Shown in pieces: positions 16,329-25,737 of a stretch of DNA of 64,000 bases; within the stretch, counting starts at the first letter, position 1; each line of letters opens with the position of its first letter. Source of the stretch: Enterobacter cancerogenus (GTDB taxonomy: Bacteria; Pseudomonadota; Gammaproteobacteria; Enterobacterales; Enterobacteriaceae); assembly GCA_000773965.1 (NCBI GenBank), contig JRUP01000001.1:124001-188000 (forward strand). The letters are read 5' to 3'. A program made the position numbers and the translations under genes. The notes under the pieces are model-generated. The model had not been told where the DNA came from, searched no databases, and was given only the letters and a program-made list of their open reading frames with translations.

Positions 16329-17357
16329 CTACCTCGAAAAATGAATCACGCCCTTAATCAACTCACGATTGTTGATCACCTCTGACTCAAAGGTCTCCGC
16401 CAAAGTAGAAAAATCATAATGCCGATTCAGCATGATATCGGCACGAAGCTGACCCGAAGCCATCAGTTCGCCCACTTTCGCGAAATCTTCGTGCGTGGCA
16501 TTGCGGCTGCCCATCAAGGTGGTTTCCCGTTTATGGAACTCGATATCCGGGATCACCAAATCCCCTTTGTGCAGGCCGACAAACACAATAGTGCCACCAT
16601 GACGAATCAGCTTCACCGCACCGTTCATCGCCGCCGGGCTGCCAGTCGCATCAATCACTTTCGCCGCCAGACGCCCGCCAAACTCCGCACGCAACGTGGT
16701 GTCGAAATCCTCGGCCATTGGGTTGAGGGTCGCGAGCCCCAGTTTGTCTGCGACATGCGCACGTCGCGGTTCGCTGGTGTCGGCCACCACTACCTGCGCG
16801 CCCGCTGCTGCCGCTATCGCCGCCACGCCAAGGCCAATCGGTCCAGCGCCGACTACCAGCACCTGCTCATCCGCTACCACCGCCGCACGACGTACCGCAT
16901 GTGCACTGATGGCAAAAGGCTCGATCAGTGCCGCAGCTTCCGGCGCTACATCATCAACAGCTAACAGGTTGCTGGCGGGCACGCTGAGGAACTCGCAGAA
17001 ACCGCCGTCCTGATGTACACCAATCACCGAAATATTCTCGCAGCAGTTGGTCTTCCCACTCAGGCACGCATCGCACTGCTGACAAGCAACATAAGGAATC
17101 AGCGCCACGCGCTGCCCTACTTTGAAATCCGTTACTCGACAGCCCAGCTCCACCACTTCGCCACACAGCTCATGGCCCAGAACGCGTGGATAGCTAAAGA
17201 ACGGCTGATTGCCCGCCCAGGCATGAATATCGGTGCCGCAAATCCCAGCGGCAATCGGTTTAATCACAACCTCCTGGTCGGCCGGAGTCGGTTTCTCACG
17301 CTGCTGCCACACCATATTGCGCGGCTCGGCAACCACCAGGGTTTTCATTGTTGTCAT
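16329..17357 (-). CDS. lgoD: L-galactonate 5-dehydrogenase LgoD (zinc alcohol dehydrogenase family)
   Basis: The 342-residue protein starts at ATG 17357 behind AGGAG. It is a medium-chain Zn dehydrogenase: catalytic zinc ligands Cys40 and His62-Glu63 (GHELCGE), structural zinc cysteines at about 92, 95, 98 and 106 (CQQCDACLSGKTNCC), and the NAD-binding VGAGPIGLG near 169-177. Stretches such as GICGTDIHAWAGNQPFFSYP and INNRELIKGVI match E. coli LgoD (YjjN) nearly word for word. It oxidises L-galactonate to D-tagaturonate. The divergent lgoR and lgoT genes next door confirm the locus. Confidence 0.92.
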   Translation of the reverse strand: MTTMKTLVVAEPRNMVWQQREKPTPADQEVVIKPIAAGICGTDIHAWAGNQPFFSYPRVLGHELCGEVVELGCRVTDFKVGQRVALIPYVACQQCDACLSGKTNCCENISVIGVHQDGGFCEFLSVPASNLLAVDDVAPEAAALIEPFAISAHAVRRAAVVADEQVLVVGAGPIGLGVAAIAAAAGAQVVVADTSEPRRAHVADKLGLATLNPMAEDFDTTLRAEFGGRLAAKVIDATGSPAAMNGAVKLIRHGGTIVFVGLHKGDLVIPDIEFHKRETTLMGSRNATHEDFAKVGELMASGQLRADIMLNRHYDFSTLAETFESEVINNRELIKGVIHFSR

Positions 17358-17492
17358 GGGCTTCTCCTGTGCTGATGTCGCAGTTTTGGCGAAAATCAGT
17401 CACCCGCGCCGTTTGCACATGCTGAAGTGTGAGGCAGCGCCCTTTTTTTGGGCTTTGTGTGGTTTTTAATAAATAAAAAACCGGAGAAGCGC

Positions 17493-18395
17493 ATGAGCCG
17501 AAGCCTGAATTTACGCCAGAACGTGATCAATCAAATGCTGGAAGGCATCGCCAAGCGCCACATCCGCTCTCCGCTGCCGCCGCAAGCCGCGCTGGCGGAA
17601 ATGTTCAATATCAGCCGCACCACCGTGCGCCATACCCTGCAGCATCTGCATGAGCGCGGCGTACTGGATAAAGTTGAAGAAACCTACGTTATCGTGCGCG
17701 ATCCCAGCGAAGAGGATGGGTTTAGCGCGTTAACGCCGCCGATCGATCAACAAGCGCGTCTGTTTGAACAGGCGTTTTTTAATCTGATTAACCAGCGTCA
17801 GCTGATGCCCGGCGACAGTTTTAGTGAGTTGCAGCTGGCACAACAGGTCAAGGCCAGTCCGGTAGTGGTACGCGAGTTCCTGCTGCGGTTTATGCGTTAC
17901 GACCTGCTGGAACCGGTAAAGCGGGGTCACTGGCGCATGAAAAAGTTTGATCAACTCTACGCTGAAAATCTGTTCGAACTGCGTGAAATGCTGGAAACAC
18001 ATGCGCTTACTCGCTTTCTGAACCTGCCTTCCCAGGATGAACGCTGGATACAGGCGCGTGACCTGTTGGATCGTCACCGTGCCATGCGCGACACCATCGC
18101 CAGTAACTATCGCCACTTCGCCGCGCTGGATAAAGAGATGCATACGCTGATTCTGTCGGCGGCGAACAACCCGTTCTTCAATCAGTCACTGGAAATCATC
18201 TCGGTGATTTTTCATTCGCATTATCAATGGGATGAAACGGATTTAAAGCAACGTAATATCGTGGCACTGGAGGAGCATATGGCGATTCTGACTGCGCTAA
18301 TTAGCCGCCGGGATGTTGAAGCCCTGTGCGCGTTACATAACCATCTCGGTACAGCTAAATCGTCGATGATTCGCTGTATTCGTCAGTACAATTAA
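17493..18395 (+). CDS. lgoR: GntR-family regulator LgoR of L-galactonate use
   Basis: The 300-residue protein starts at ATG 17493 behind CGGAGAAG. The N-terminal winged helix (PPQAALAEMFNISRTTVRHTL) is followed by a FadR/FCD-type ligand domain (GDSFSELQLAQQVKASPVVV...LFELREMLETHAL). Two GntR-like halves are visible, as in the E. coli LgoR/YjjM family. It is divergent from lgoD and followed by lgoT in the same direction, so it probably controls both. L-galactonate or a derivative is the expected effector by homology. Confidence 0.85.
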   Translation: MSRSLNLRQNVINQMLEGIAKRHIRSPLPPQAALAEMFNISRTTVRHTLQHLHERGVLDKVEETYVIVRDPSEEDGFSALTPPIDQQARLFEQAFFNLINQRQLMPGDSFSELQLAQQVKASPVVVREFLLRFMRYDLLEPVKRGHWRMKKFDQLYAENLFELREMLETHALTRFLNLPSQDERWIQARDLLDRHRAMRDTIASNYRHFAALDKEMHTLILSAANNPFFNQSLEIISVIFHSHYQWDETDLKQRNIVALEEHMAILTALISRRDVEALCALHNHLGTAKSSMIRCIRQYN

Positions 18396-18567
18396 AAACC
18401 GATTAAAAACCACAATTCTGAAGCGCCCGCACGAATCTGAAACATCCTCGCAACATCCCTACCGGTTTACTTCTAGTCTCCAAAGCAATCTGTTGTGGCA
18501 GCACCGTTTCGCTGCCGCAGGACCCCAACCCTCGATAACGATAAGACCCCATACCTGGGAGGTTGCA

Positions 18568-19920
18568 ATGGAAAATACATCTGCACGTGGCCGTGACGCC
18601 GCGCCAACATCCGTAGTAGACGGGCAAGACTTTGTCCCGGCACGCGGCGACGTGGTGCGCTCACCGCGCATTAAAAAGATTCAGGTTACCGCCATGTTGC
18701 TGCTGCTGTTTGCGGCCATTATCAACTATCTCGATCGCAGTTCACTGTCGGTGGCCAATATGACCATTCGCGGTGAGCTGGGCTTATCGGCCACGGAGAT
18801 CGGCGTGCTGCTTTCGGCGTTCTCGCTGGCCTACGGCTTAGCGCAGCTGCCATGTGGTGCACTGCTGGATCGCAAAGGTCCACGCATCATGCTGGCGCTG
18901 GGCATGTTTGTCTGGTCACTGTTCCAGGCCGCTGCCGGTCTGGTGCATAACTTCACCCAGTTTGTGCTGGTGCGTATCGGGTTGGGGATTGGTGAAGCGC
19001 CGATGAACCCGTGCGGCGTTAAAGTAATTAACGACTGGTTCAACATCAAAGATCGCGGCATGCCGATGGGCATGTTTAACGCCGCGTCGATGATTGGCCT
19101 GTCGATTGCGCCACCGATTCTGGCAGCGATGATGTTGGTGATGGGCTGGCGCGGCATGTTCGTGACCATCGGCGTGCTGGGTATGTTCCTCGCCATTGGC
19201 TGGTATGTGATGTACCGTAACCGCGATAACAGCCAGCTGAGCGGCGAAGAGATTCACTATCTGCAAGCGGGCAGCGTGGCCTCACGTAAAGAGCCGCTGA
19301 GCTTTGCCGAGTGGCGCGGCCTGTTCAAGCAGCGCACCATGTGGGGCATGATGATTGGCTTCAGCGGCATCAACTACACCGCGTGGCTCTACATTGCCTG
19401 GCTGCCGGGTTATCTGCAATCGACCTACCATCTCGATCTGAAAAGCACCGGGTTGCTGGCGGCGATTCCATTCCTGTTTGGTGCCGCGGGCATGTTGCTG
19501 AACGGCTACGTGGTGGATGCGCTGGTACGTCGCGGCATGGATGCGGTGAAAGTGCGTAAAGTATCGATTGTCAGCGGCATGCTGCTGTCTGCAGCCTTCA
19601 CCACTTTCGTCACCCGTGCAACAGACACCTCCAGTGCAGTGACGCTGATTGGCATGGCGCTGTTCTGCATCCACTTTGCCGGGACTTCCTGCTGGGGCTT
19701 GATTCACGCTAACGTTACCGCACGTATGACGGCATCGGTGGGCAGCATCCAGAACTTCGCCAGCTTTGTGTTTGCCTCGTTTGCGCCGGTGATCACCGGT
19801 TGGGTGCTGGACACCACCAAGTCATTCAGCCTGGCGCTGATGATTTGTGCAGGCGTCACCGTGGTGGGTGCGCTGGCTTATCTGCTGCTGGTGCGTAAAC
19901 CGATTACGGATGGGGTGTAA
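18568..19920 (+). CDS. lgoT: L-galactonate:H+ symporter LgoT (MFS, ACS family)
   Basis: The 450-residue protein starts at ATG 18568, 6 bases after GGGAGG; an open extension upstream has no ribosome site. It has about 12 membrane segments and a soluble N-terminus of about 45 residues. Segments such as NYLDRSSLSVANMTIR, MNPCGVKVINDWFNIK, SGINYTAWLYIAWLPGYLQ and TASVGSIQNFASF are almost identical to E. coli LgoT (YjjL). It imports L-galactonate for oxidation by LgoD. It is 172 bases downstream of lgoR; REP-like repeats follow. Confidence 0.92.
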   Translation: MENTSARGRDAAPTSVVDGQDFVPARGDVVRSPRIKKIQVTAMLLLLFAAIINYLDRSSLSVANMTIRGELGLSATEIGVLLSAFSLAYGLAQLPCGALLDRKGPRIMLALGMFVWSLFQAAAGLVHNFTQFVLVRIGLGIGEAPMNPCGVKVINDWFNIKDRGMPMGMFNAASMIGLSIAPPILAAMMLVMGWRGMFVTIGVLGMFLAIGWYVMYRNRDNSQLSGEEIHYLQAGSVASRKEPLSFAEWRGLFKQRTMWGMMIGFSGINYTAWLYIAWLPGYLQSTYHLDLKSTGLLAAIPFLFGAAGMLLNGYVVDALVRRGMDAVKVRKVSIVSGMLLSAAFTTFVTRATDTSSAVTLIGMALFCIHFAGTSCWGLIHANVTARMTASVGSIQNFASFVFASFAPVITGWVLDTTKSFSLALMICAGVTVVGALAYLLLVRKPITDGV

Positions 19921-19930
19921 GTCGTCAATT

Positions 19931-20040
19931 GCGCGATAAATCGCATCGCTACGGCAGGGTGCATATCTTTGTAGCGCGATGAATCGCGCCGCTACGGCAG
20001 AGCGCTTGTTTTTTGTAGCGGTGCAATTTATTGCGCAATC
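19931..20040. repeat. Cluster of three REP-like palindromic units
   Basis: Three variants occur in a row: GCGCGATAAATCGCATCGCT then ACG (19931), GTAGCGCGATGAATCGCGCC then GCTACG (19971) and GTAGCGGTGCAATTTATTGC then GCAATC (20015). Alternate orientation allows long hairpins. They lie between the convergent lgoT and LysR genes. Confidence 0.65.
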
Positions 20041-20075
20041 AGTTCGCAGGCGGTTCGTAGCCAGTTCGCCGTCAT

Positions 20076-20984
20076 TTACAGGGTAAAAAACCGCGTTTCA
20101 CACTGCCGCGCGATCTCCCACAGCTTATTGCGAATCACCTGTTTCAACTGCAAGGTCGATTGCGATTGTGGTTGGTCGCGGCGGCTGATCAGCATCACTT
20201 CAAACGGCAGCGGTTGTGCCACCGGCAGCAGTTTTAGCTGGTCGGCATAGCGGCAGGCGGTAAACAGATCCACCACGCCTACACCGCCGCCTGCCAGCAC
20301 CATATCAGCAATCACCGAATAGGTTTTGATCGACAGCGACACCGCCGGGTCCAGCCCTTTGTCACGCAACGCACGGTGCAGCACGCGCCCAAGTGGGTCT
20401 TGGTTCTGCATCATCAACAGGTTGTTGGCACACAACCACTCCAGCGTGGCGGGTTCGTTATGAGTGTGATGCTGCGGCAGTAGCGCCACCATCGACGATT
20501 GAAACAGCGGCTCCGCCAGCAGATCGGCATCGACCTGCTGACCAAATACCAGCGCGAAATCGAGCTGGTTATCCATGATCATCTGACACAGCGTGCTGAA
20601 GTGCTCGGTCACCAACTCCACGCTCACCGATGCCGCCTGCTGTCGCCAGTTGACCAGTGCGGGTGCCAGCACCATCTGACCAAAAGCGTGTGCAGCACCG
20701 ACACGCACCATCTGCCCTTCGCCGCGCCGCAACTGCTCGGTGAGCTGGGTTATGGTCTGCAAACGCTGATAGAGATCTTCCACTTCCGGCAGCAAGCGGC
20801 GTCCTTCGGCCGTGACCACCATGCCCTGTGCACGGCGCTCAAACAGCGCAAAACCCAATTGCTGCTCGGCGTGCGTTAAGACGCGGCTGACATTCGGCTG
20901 CGACACATTGAGCAATCGCGCCGCCGCACTGATGCTGCCGGTCTGCACTATCGCCTGAAAAACCTCAATGTGTCGCAATCGCAT
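20076..20984 (-). CDS. LysR-family regulator of the peptide-utilisation island
   Basis: The 302-residue protein starts at ATG 20984. The N-terminal helix-turn-helix (RHIEVFQAIVQTGSISAAAR and LLNVSQPNVSRVL) is followed by an effector domain with MVRVGAAHAFGQMVLAPAL. The pattern resembles LysR proteins controlling amino-acid or opine use. Only 2 bases separate it from the M19 dipeptidase gene upstream, so both are one operon; the transporter operon diverges from it at 22.2 kb. It is therefore the obvious candidate regulator of the divergent promoter at 22037-22235. The effector is unknown. Confidence 0.85.
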   Translation of the reverse strand: MRLRHIEVFQAIVQTGSISAAARLLNVSQPNVSRVLTHAEQQLGFALFERRAQGMVVTAEGRRLLPEVEDLYQRLQTITQLTEQLRRGEGQMVRVGAAHAFGQMVLAPALVNWRQQAASVSVELVTEHFSTLCQMIMDNQLDFALVFGQQVDADLLAEPLFQSSMVALLPQHHTHNEPATLEWLCANNLLMMQNQDPLGRVLHRALRDKGLDPAVSLSIKTYSVIADMVLAGGGVGVVDLFTACRYADQLKLLPVAQPLPFEVMLISRRDQPQSQSTLQLKQVIRNKLWEIARQCETRFFTL

Positions 20985-20986
20985 AA

Positions 20987-22036
20987 TTACTCGCCCCAGG
21001 TCGCTTCAAGCACGCGCAGCCAGTTGCCGTGGCAAATTTTTTCCAGCAGTTCGCGCGAATAACCACGCGCCGCCAGCGCGTTAACCACCAGCGGGAAACC
21101 GGCCACATCTTTCATGTCGCCTGGCATGGTGGCACCATCCAGATCCGAGCCGAAACCGACGCCATCTTCCCCCACTTTTTCCAGCAGGTATTCCACGTGC
21201 TGCACGATGGCATCCACGGTGGTTGGCGCATGACGATCGCCATCTTCACGCAGGAACGGCACGGCGAAATTCACGCCGACAAAGCCGTGGGTTTCCTTGA
21301 TCGCCGCCAGCTGGCGATCGGTAAGGTTGCGCGACTGCGCGCTGATGACATGTGCATTGGAGTGGCTAGCCACCAGCGGCGCATCGCTGATCTCGGCCGT
21401 GTGCCAGAAGCCCTTCTCATCCATGTGCGACAGGTCAACCATGATGCGGCGCTGATTACAGTCACGCACCAGCTGTTTACCCGCTGCGGTTAAGCCGTTG
21501 CCGACATCCGGCGATGACGGATACAGGAACGGCACGCCCTCACCAAATTGATTCGGGCGACTCCACAGTGGCCCCAGCGTACGAAGACCGCTGGCATACA
21601 GGATATCCAGTAGCTCGCCGTTGGTATCCAGCGCTTCCGCCCCTTCCACATGCATCACCACCGCCAGCACGCCTTTGGCCATGCAGTCGCGAATATCGCG
21701 CACGCTGCGGCAAATTTTCACTTGCCCCTCAGAGGCCTGTTCGATGCGCAGCAGCAACGCCAGCATCGAAAAAGTGGCATCACGCGCAGCGCCAATAATT
21801 TCCTGAGGAAAATCTGAGAGGTCTGGCGCACTTCTTGCAATCAGAGGGTGAGACGGCACCCAGGTGGCAAATATCCCACCTACCATATTTCCTTGACGGA
21901 TACGTGGCAGGTCCATCTGACCGCGTCCAGTGCCCTGCAGGAAGGCCTGCTCCGCGTTGGGTTGATGGTGTTGCCAGAGTTTATTGAGCACATCGTTATG
22001 ACCGTCAAAGACCGGAATGTTGAAGATGTCAGACAT
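20987..22036 (-). CDS. Membrane-dipeptidase-type zinc dipeptidase (peptidase family M19)
   Basis: The 349-residue protein starts at ATG 22036; a longer frame to 22192 lacks a start signal. The metal ligands are in order: His13 and Asp15 in FDGHND, Glu in VMHVEGAEAL, His in DLSHMDEKGFW, His in VASHSNAH and Asp in FGSDLDGA. M19 enzymes hydrolyse dipeptides, including those with a C-terminal D-residue. There is no signal peptide, so it is cytosolic and would act on dipeptides delivered by the divergent importer. It is in an operon with the LysR gene. Confidence 0.88.
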   Translation of the reverse strand: MSDIFNIPVFDGHNDVLNKLWQHHQPNAEQAFLQGTGRGQMDLPRIRQGNMVGGIFATWVPSHPLIARSAPDLSDFPQEIIGAARDATFSMLALLLRIEQASEGQVKICRSVRDIRDCMAKGVLAVVMHVEGAEALDTNGELLDILYASGLRTLGPLWSRPNQFGEGVPFLYPSSPDVGNGLTAAGKQLVRDCNQRRIMVDLSHMDEKGFWHTAEISDAPLVASHSNAHVISAQSRNLTDRQLAAIKETHGFVGVNFAVPFLREDGDRHAPTTVDAIVQHVEYLLEKVGEDGVGFGSDLDGATMPGDMKDVAGFPLVVNALAARGYSRELLEKICHGNWLRVLEATWGE

Positions 22037-22235
22037 GTTGTGTCGGTTCCATATTCGGGAGAAAGCGCAAGTTCTGCCTGCTGGCGGGGCAAAATGCACC
22101 AAAAAGAGGCAAGGCTTCACGCATGAAACAAATGACTTAATCCCATTATTAATCCTCTCGCACAGCGGGAAAGTCAAGACAAAAAACAGCAAAATAACTA
22201 AATTTAATTTTAATAATCAATAACTTGGAGTTGTC

Positions 22236-23831
22236 ATGGTAACCAGAAGACGTTTTCTCGCAGGATGCGCCGCCGTCCCTGCTTTTTCCTATCTGAGTCT
22301 CAACACCGCCTTAGCTGATACGCCACCGAGTATGTTCGTGATGGCGATGCAGCTGGACAACATCACCAGCCTTGACCCCCATGAAAGCTTTGAAGCCACC
22401 GGCGGCCAGATTTGCGGCAACATATATCAGCGCCTGGTCACGCCGGACCCGCAGAAAGCCGATAAAGTGATTGGCCAGCTGGCGAAGAGCTGGGATGTGA
22501 GCAGCGATAACAGCACCTACACCTTCCATCTCGATCCGGCAGCCAAATTCGCCGATGGCACAGCGCTCACCGCAGAAGATGTCGCCTATTCGATTGAACG
22601 TATCGTCAAGCTGGATAAAAGCCCGGCCTTTATCATCAACCAGTTCGGCTTCACTAAAGACAATGTGACGCAGAGGGTCACGGCGAAAGATGCGCATACC
22701 GTGGAGATGAAACTCGGCGCGCCAGCAGCAGAAACCTTCCTGCTGTATTGCCTCTCCGCCACCGTCGGCAGCATCGTCTCGAAGAAGGCCTGTGAAGCCA
22801 ATCAGCAGAACAACGATTTCGGTAATGCGTGGCTGAAACAGCACAGCGCCGGTTCGGGTGCCTTCACCTTGCGCACATGGAAAGCCAGTGAAACGGTGAT
22901 CCTGGAACTGAGCCCGTTGTATGCCGATAAGAGCAAAATTAAGCGCGTGATCCTGAAGCACATCACCGATCCGGCCGCTCAGGCGCTGATGGTGAAGAAA
23001 GGGGATGTTGATGCCGCTTACGATCTCACCACCGAGCAGCTGCTACAGGTGAAAAACGACAGCAACGTGTCGCTGGTGAATCAGTCGCTGTCAGCCATCA
23101 TGCTGATGTCGTGCAACACCAACAATGAATACCTGAAAAAGCCGCAGGTGTGGCAAGCTCTGAAGTGGGCGCTGGATTACGACAGCATCCAGAAAAACAT
23201 CCTGTCGATGAGCTTTATTACCCATCAAAGCTTCCTGCCGAGCGGCTTCCCGGCAGCGCTGGACGACACCCCGTTCCACAAAGATGTGGCGAAAGCTAAG
23301 TCGCTGCTGGCGGAAGCGGGTTATCCCGATGGATTTGAGATCACCCTCGACCACTACTCAATGCAGCCGTATCCCGATATCGCTCAGGCGATCCAGACCC
23401 AGTTGGGCGCGATTGGCATCAAAGTGTCATTGATTGCCGCCGAAAACCGCCAGGTGTTGACCAAGATGCGTGCGCGTCAGCATCAGCTGGCACTAACCGT
23501 GTGGGGCGCGGACTATTTCGATCCGAATTCCAACACCGAAGCCTTCTGCGTGAATACCGACAACAGCGAAAATGCCCGCAGCCGCACGCTGGCATGGCGC
23601 TGCAGCTGGTCAGATGAAGAGTTCAACAAACTGACTGAACAGGCACTGCACGAGCCGGATCCGGCGAAACGTATTGCACTCTATCAGCAGATTCAGCAGC
23701 TGGGCCGCGAGAAAAGTCCGTTCATCTACATGATGCAGAAAACCAAGAATGTCGCCTGCGGCAAAAACATCTCAGATGTGCACATGACGGTACTGGAGCA
23801 GTGGCCATACGATCAGGTGAAAAAAGCCTGA
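22236..23831 (+). CDS. Tat-exported peptide ABC transporter substrate-binding protein (SBP family 5, DppA/OppA type)
   Basis: The 531-residue protein starts at ATG 22236 behind TTGGAG. The N-terminus has a twin-arginine signal (TRRRFLAG), a hydrophobic stretch and an ALA-D cleavage site after residue 27, so it should be exported folded by Tat. The mature part has the family-5 layout: LDPHESFEATGGQICGNIYQ, then KSWDVSSDNSTYTFHL, then KFADGTALTAEDVAYS. Family members bind di- or oligopeptides, opines or nickel. The following four genes provide two permeases and two ATPases. The neighbouring peptidases point to a peptide ligand. Confidence 0.88.
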   Translation: MVTRRRFLAGCAAVPAFSYLSLNTALADTPPSMFVMAMQLDNITSLDPHESFEATGGQICGNIYQRLVTPDPQKADKVIGQLAKSWDVSSDNSTYTFHLDPAAKFADGTALTAEDVAYSIERIVKLDKSPAFIINQFGFTKDNVTQRVTAKDAHTVEMKLGAPAAETFLLYCLSATVGSIVSKKACEANQQNNDFGNAWLKQHSAGSGAFTLRTWKASETVILELSPLYADKSKIKRVILKHITDPAAQALMVKKGDVDAAYDLTTEQLLQVKNDSNVSLVNQSLSAIMLMSCNTNNEYLKKPQVWQALKWALDYDSIQKNILSMSFITHQSFLPSGFPAALDDTPFHKDVAKAKSLLAEAGYPDGFEITLDHYSMQPYPDIAQAIQTQLGAIGIKVSLIAAENRQVLTKMRARQHQLALTVWGADYFDPNSNTEAFCVNTDNSENARSRTLAWRCSWSDEEFNKLTEQALHEPDPAKRIALYQQIQQLGREKSPFIYMMQKTKNVACGKNISDVHMTVLEQWPYDQVKKA

Positions 23832-24841
23832 TGCCTTTACTGAAGAAAATCGTCAGCACCCTGGGTAGCCTGGTGCTGACGCTGTTTGGTCTGTCTGTAC
23901 TGACCTTCTTTATCGGCCGGGTGATGCCTACCGATCCGGTGCTGGCGGCGGTGGGCGATAACGCACCGCAGTCCGTGGTGGATCGCGTGCGCCTGGAAAT
24001 GGGGCTGGATCAGCCCCTTTACATCCAGTTCGGCCACTACCTCAATCAACTGCTGCACGGCGATCTCGGGAAATCGGTTCTCACCTCAAACCCGGTGACC
24101 ACCGATATTGCGCGCTTCTTCCCGGCGACCATGGAACTGGCGACCGCGGCGATTATTATCGCCGCGCTGGTCGGTATTCCGCTGGGTGTCTGGGCCGCCG
24201 TGCGCCAAAGCACGTGGGTCGATCAGACCATCCGCGTGGTGTGCCTCGCTGGGCACTCACTGCCGGTGTTTGTGCTGGCGCTGCTGAGCCTGCTGGTGTT
24301 CTACGCCGTGCTCGGCATTGCGCCCGGCCCAGGGCGGCAGGACATCATCTGGCAGGATATGGTGCCGCAGGTCACCGGCTTTCTCACCATTGACTCATTG
24401 CTCGCCGGTGAAACGGATGCCTTCTGGGATGCGCTGGCACATATGGCGCAGCCGGTCTTGATCCTTGCCTACTTCAGCATGGCCTACATCACGCGTATGA
24501 CGCGCACTTTCATGCTGAACGCCTTGAGCGGTGAATTTGTGATTACTGCGCGTGCGAAAGGGCTGTCATCGCGCCGGGTGATCTGGCGGCATGCCTTTCC
24601 GACCGTGGCGGTGCAGCTGGTGACGGTGCTGGCGCTAACCTACGCCGGATTGCTGGAGGGCGCGGTCGTCACCGAAAACGTCTTCTCCTGGCCCGGCCTC
24701 GGCCAGTATCTCACCACCTCGCTGATGAACGCCGACATGAACCCGGTGGTCGGTGCCACGCTGCTGGTCGGCACCGTATATGTGCTGCTGAATCTGCTGG
24801 CTGACCTTCTCTATCGACTTTGGGACCCACGCGTAAAATGA
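23831..24841 (+). CDS. Dipeptide-type ABC transporter permease (DppB-like)
   Basis: The 336-residue protein starts at ATG 23831, which shares one base with the stop of the binding-protein gene (TGATG). It has six membrane segments. The LDQPLYIQFGHYLNQLLHGD loop and the coupling-helix motif FVITARAKGLSSRRVIWRHAFP are diagnostic of DppB/OppB permeases. It forms the heterodimeric inner-membrane channel with the next gene product. Its stop overlaps the next start (ATGA). Confidence 0.92.
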   Translation: MPLLKKIVSTLGSLVLTLFGLSVLTFFIGRVMPTDPVLAAVGDNAPQSVVDRVRLEMGLDQPLYIQFGHYLNQLLHGDLGKSVLTSNPVTTDIARFFPATMELATAAIIIAALVGIPLGVWAAVRQSTWVDQTIRVVCLAGHSLPVFVLALLSLLVFYAVLGIAPGPGRQDIIWQDMVPQVTGFLTIDSLLAGETDAFWDALAHMAQPVLILAYFSMAYITRMTRTFMLNALSGEFVITARAKGLSSRRVIWRHAFPTVAVQLVTVLALTYAGLLEGAVVTENVFSWPGLGQYLTTSLMNADMNPVVGATLLVGTVYVLLNLLADLLYRLWDPRVK

Positions 24842-25737
24842 TCTTCTTCTCTCGTGACTGGCTGCTGGACGATACGCCAGCCAATCGGCGCCAGGCGGTG
24901 TGGGGCCGACGCTATCGTTTGTGGCTCAGCCTGCGCAGCAACCCGCTGGCAATGGCCGGATTAGCGGTCATCGCCGTCATGCTATTACTGGCGCTGTTTG
25001 CCCCGTGGCTGACGCCGTTTGACCCTGGCACACAGCATCTGGAAAACCGTCTGGCGGCTCCTTCTGTCGCACACTGGCTCGGCACTGATGAACTCGGCCG
25101 CGATGTCTGGACGCGCATTATCTATGGCGGACGCACCACGCTTGGCATGGTGATCGCCGTGGTACTGCTCACCGCCCCGCTCGGCCTGCTGATTGGCTGT
25201 ATCGCGGGCTATGCCGGTGGGATTGTGGATAAGACGCTGATGCGTATCACCGACATCTTCCTCGCCTTCCCGCGTTTGATTCTGGCGCTGGCGTTTGTGG
25301 CCGCACTGAAACCCGGCGTGGAGAGCGCGATTCTGGCTATTGCCTTAACCGCCTGGCCGCCGTACGCGCGTCTGGCGCGTGCCGAAACCATGCAGTTCCG
25401 CCACAGCGATTTTATCGCCGCCAGCCGACTTACTGGCGCGTCACCGCTGCGCATCATCCTCCGCCACATCATGCCGCTGTGCGTGCCGAGCCTGATTGTG
25501 CGCGTCACGCTGGATATGAGTTCCATCATCATCACCGCCGCCAGCCTTGGCTTCCTGGGGATGGGCGCGCAACCGCCGTCGCCTGAATGGGGCACCATGA
25601 TTGCCACCGCGCGCCGCTTCCTGTTCAGCGAATGGTGGGTGCCGCTGATGCCGTGTATCGCCATTTTCCTGACCTCACTGGCATTTAACTTTCTCGGCGA
25701 CGGTCTGCGCGACGTGCTGGATCCTAAGGAGCGCTAA
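24838..25737 (+). CDS. Dipeptide-type ABC transporter permease (DppC-like)
   Basis: The 299-residue protein starts at ATG 24838, overlapping the previous gene by 4 bases. The N-terminal segment before the first span is followed by the DppC-type loop PSVAHWLGTDELGRDVWTRI, five or six membrane segments and the coupling motif DFIAASRLTGASPLRIILRH. The C-terminus FNFLGDGLRDVLDP is the usual OppC/DppC ending. It pairs with the preceding permease. The ATPase gene starts on the base after its stop codon. Confidence 0.92.
   Translation: MIFFSRDWLLDDTPANRRQAVWGRRYRLWLSLRSNPLAMAGLAVIAVMLLLALFAPWLTPFDPGTQHLENRLAAPSVAHWLGTDELGRDVWTRIIYGGRTTLGMVIAVVLLTAPLGLLIGCIAGYAGGIVDKTLMRITDIFLAFPRLILALAFVAALKPGVESAILAIALTAWPPYARLARAETMQFRHSDFIAASRLTGASPLRIILRHIMPLCVPSLIVRVTLDMSSIIITAASLGFLGMGAQPPSPEWGTMIATARRFLFSEWWVPLMPCIAIFLTSLAFNFLGDGLRDVLDPKER

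Noticed and set aside
22236-22280. LAGC lipobox-like word in the Tat signal of the peptide-binding protein
   Set aside because: It is at residues 8-11, before the hydrophobic core, too early for lipoprotein processing; the ALA-D site after residue 27 fits better.
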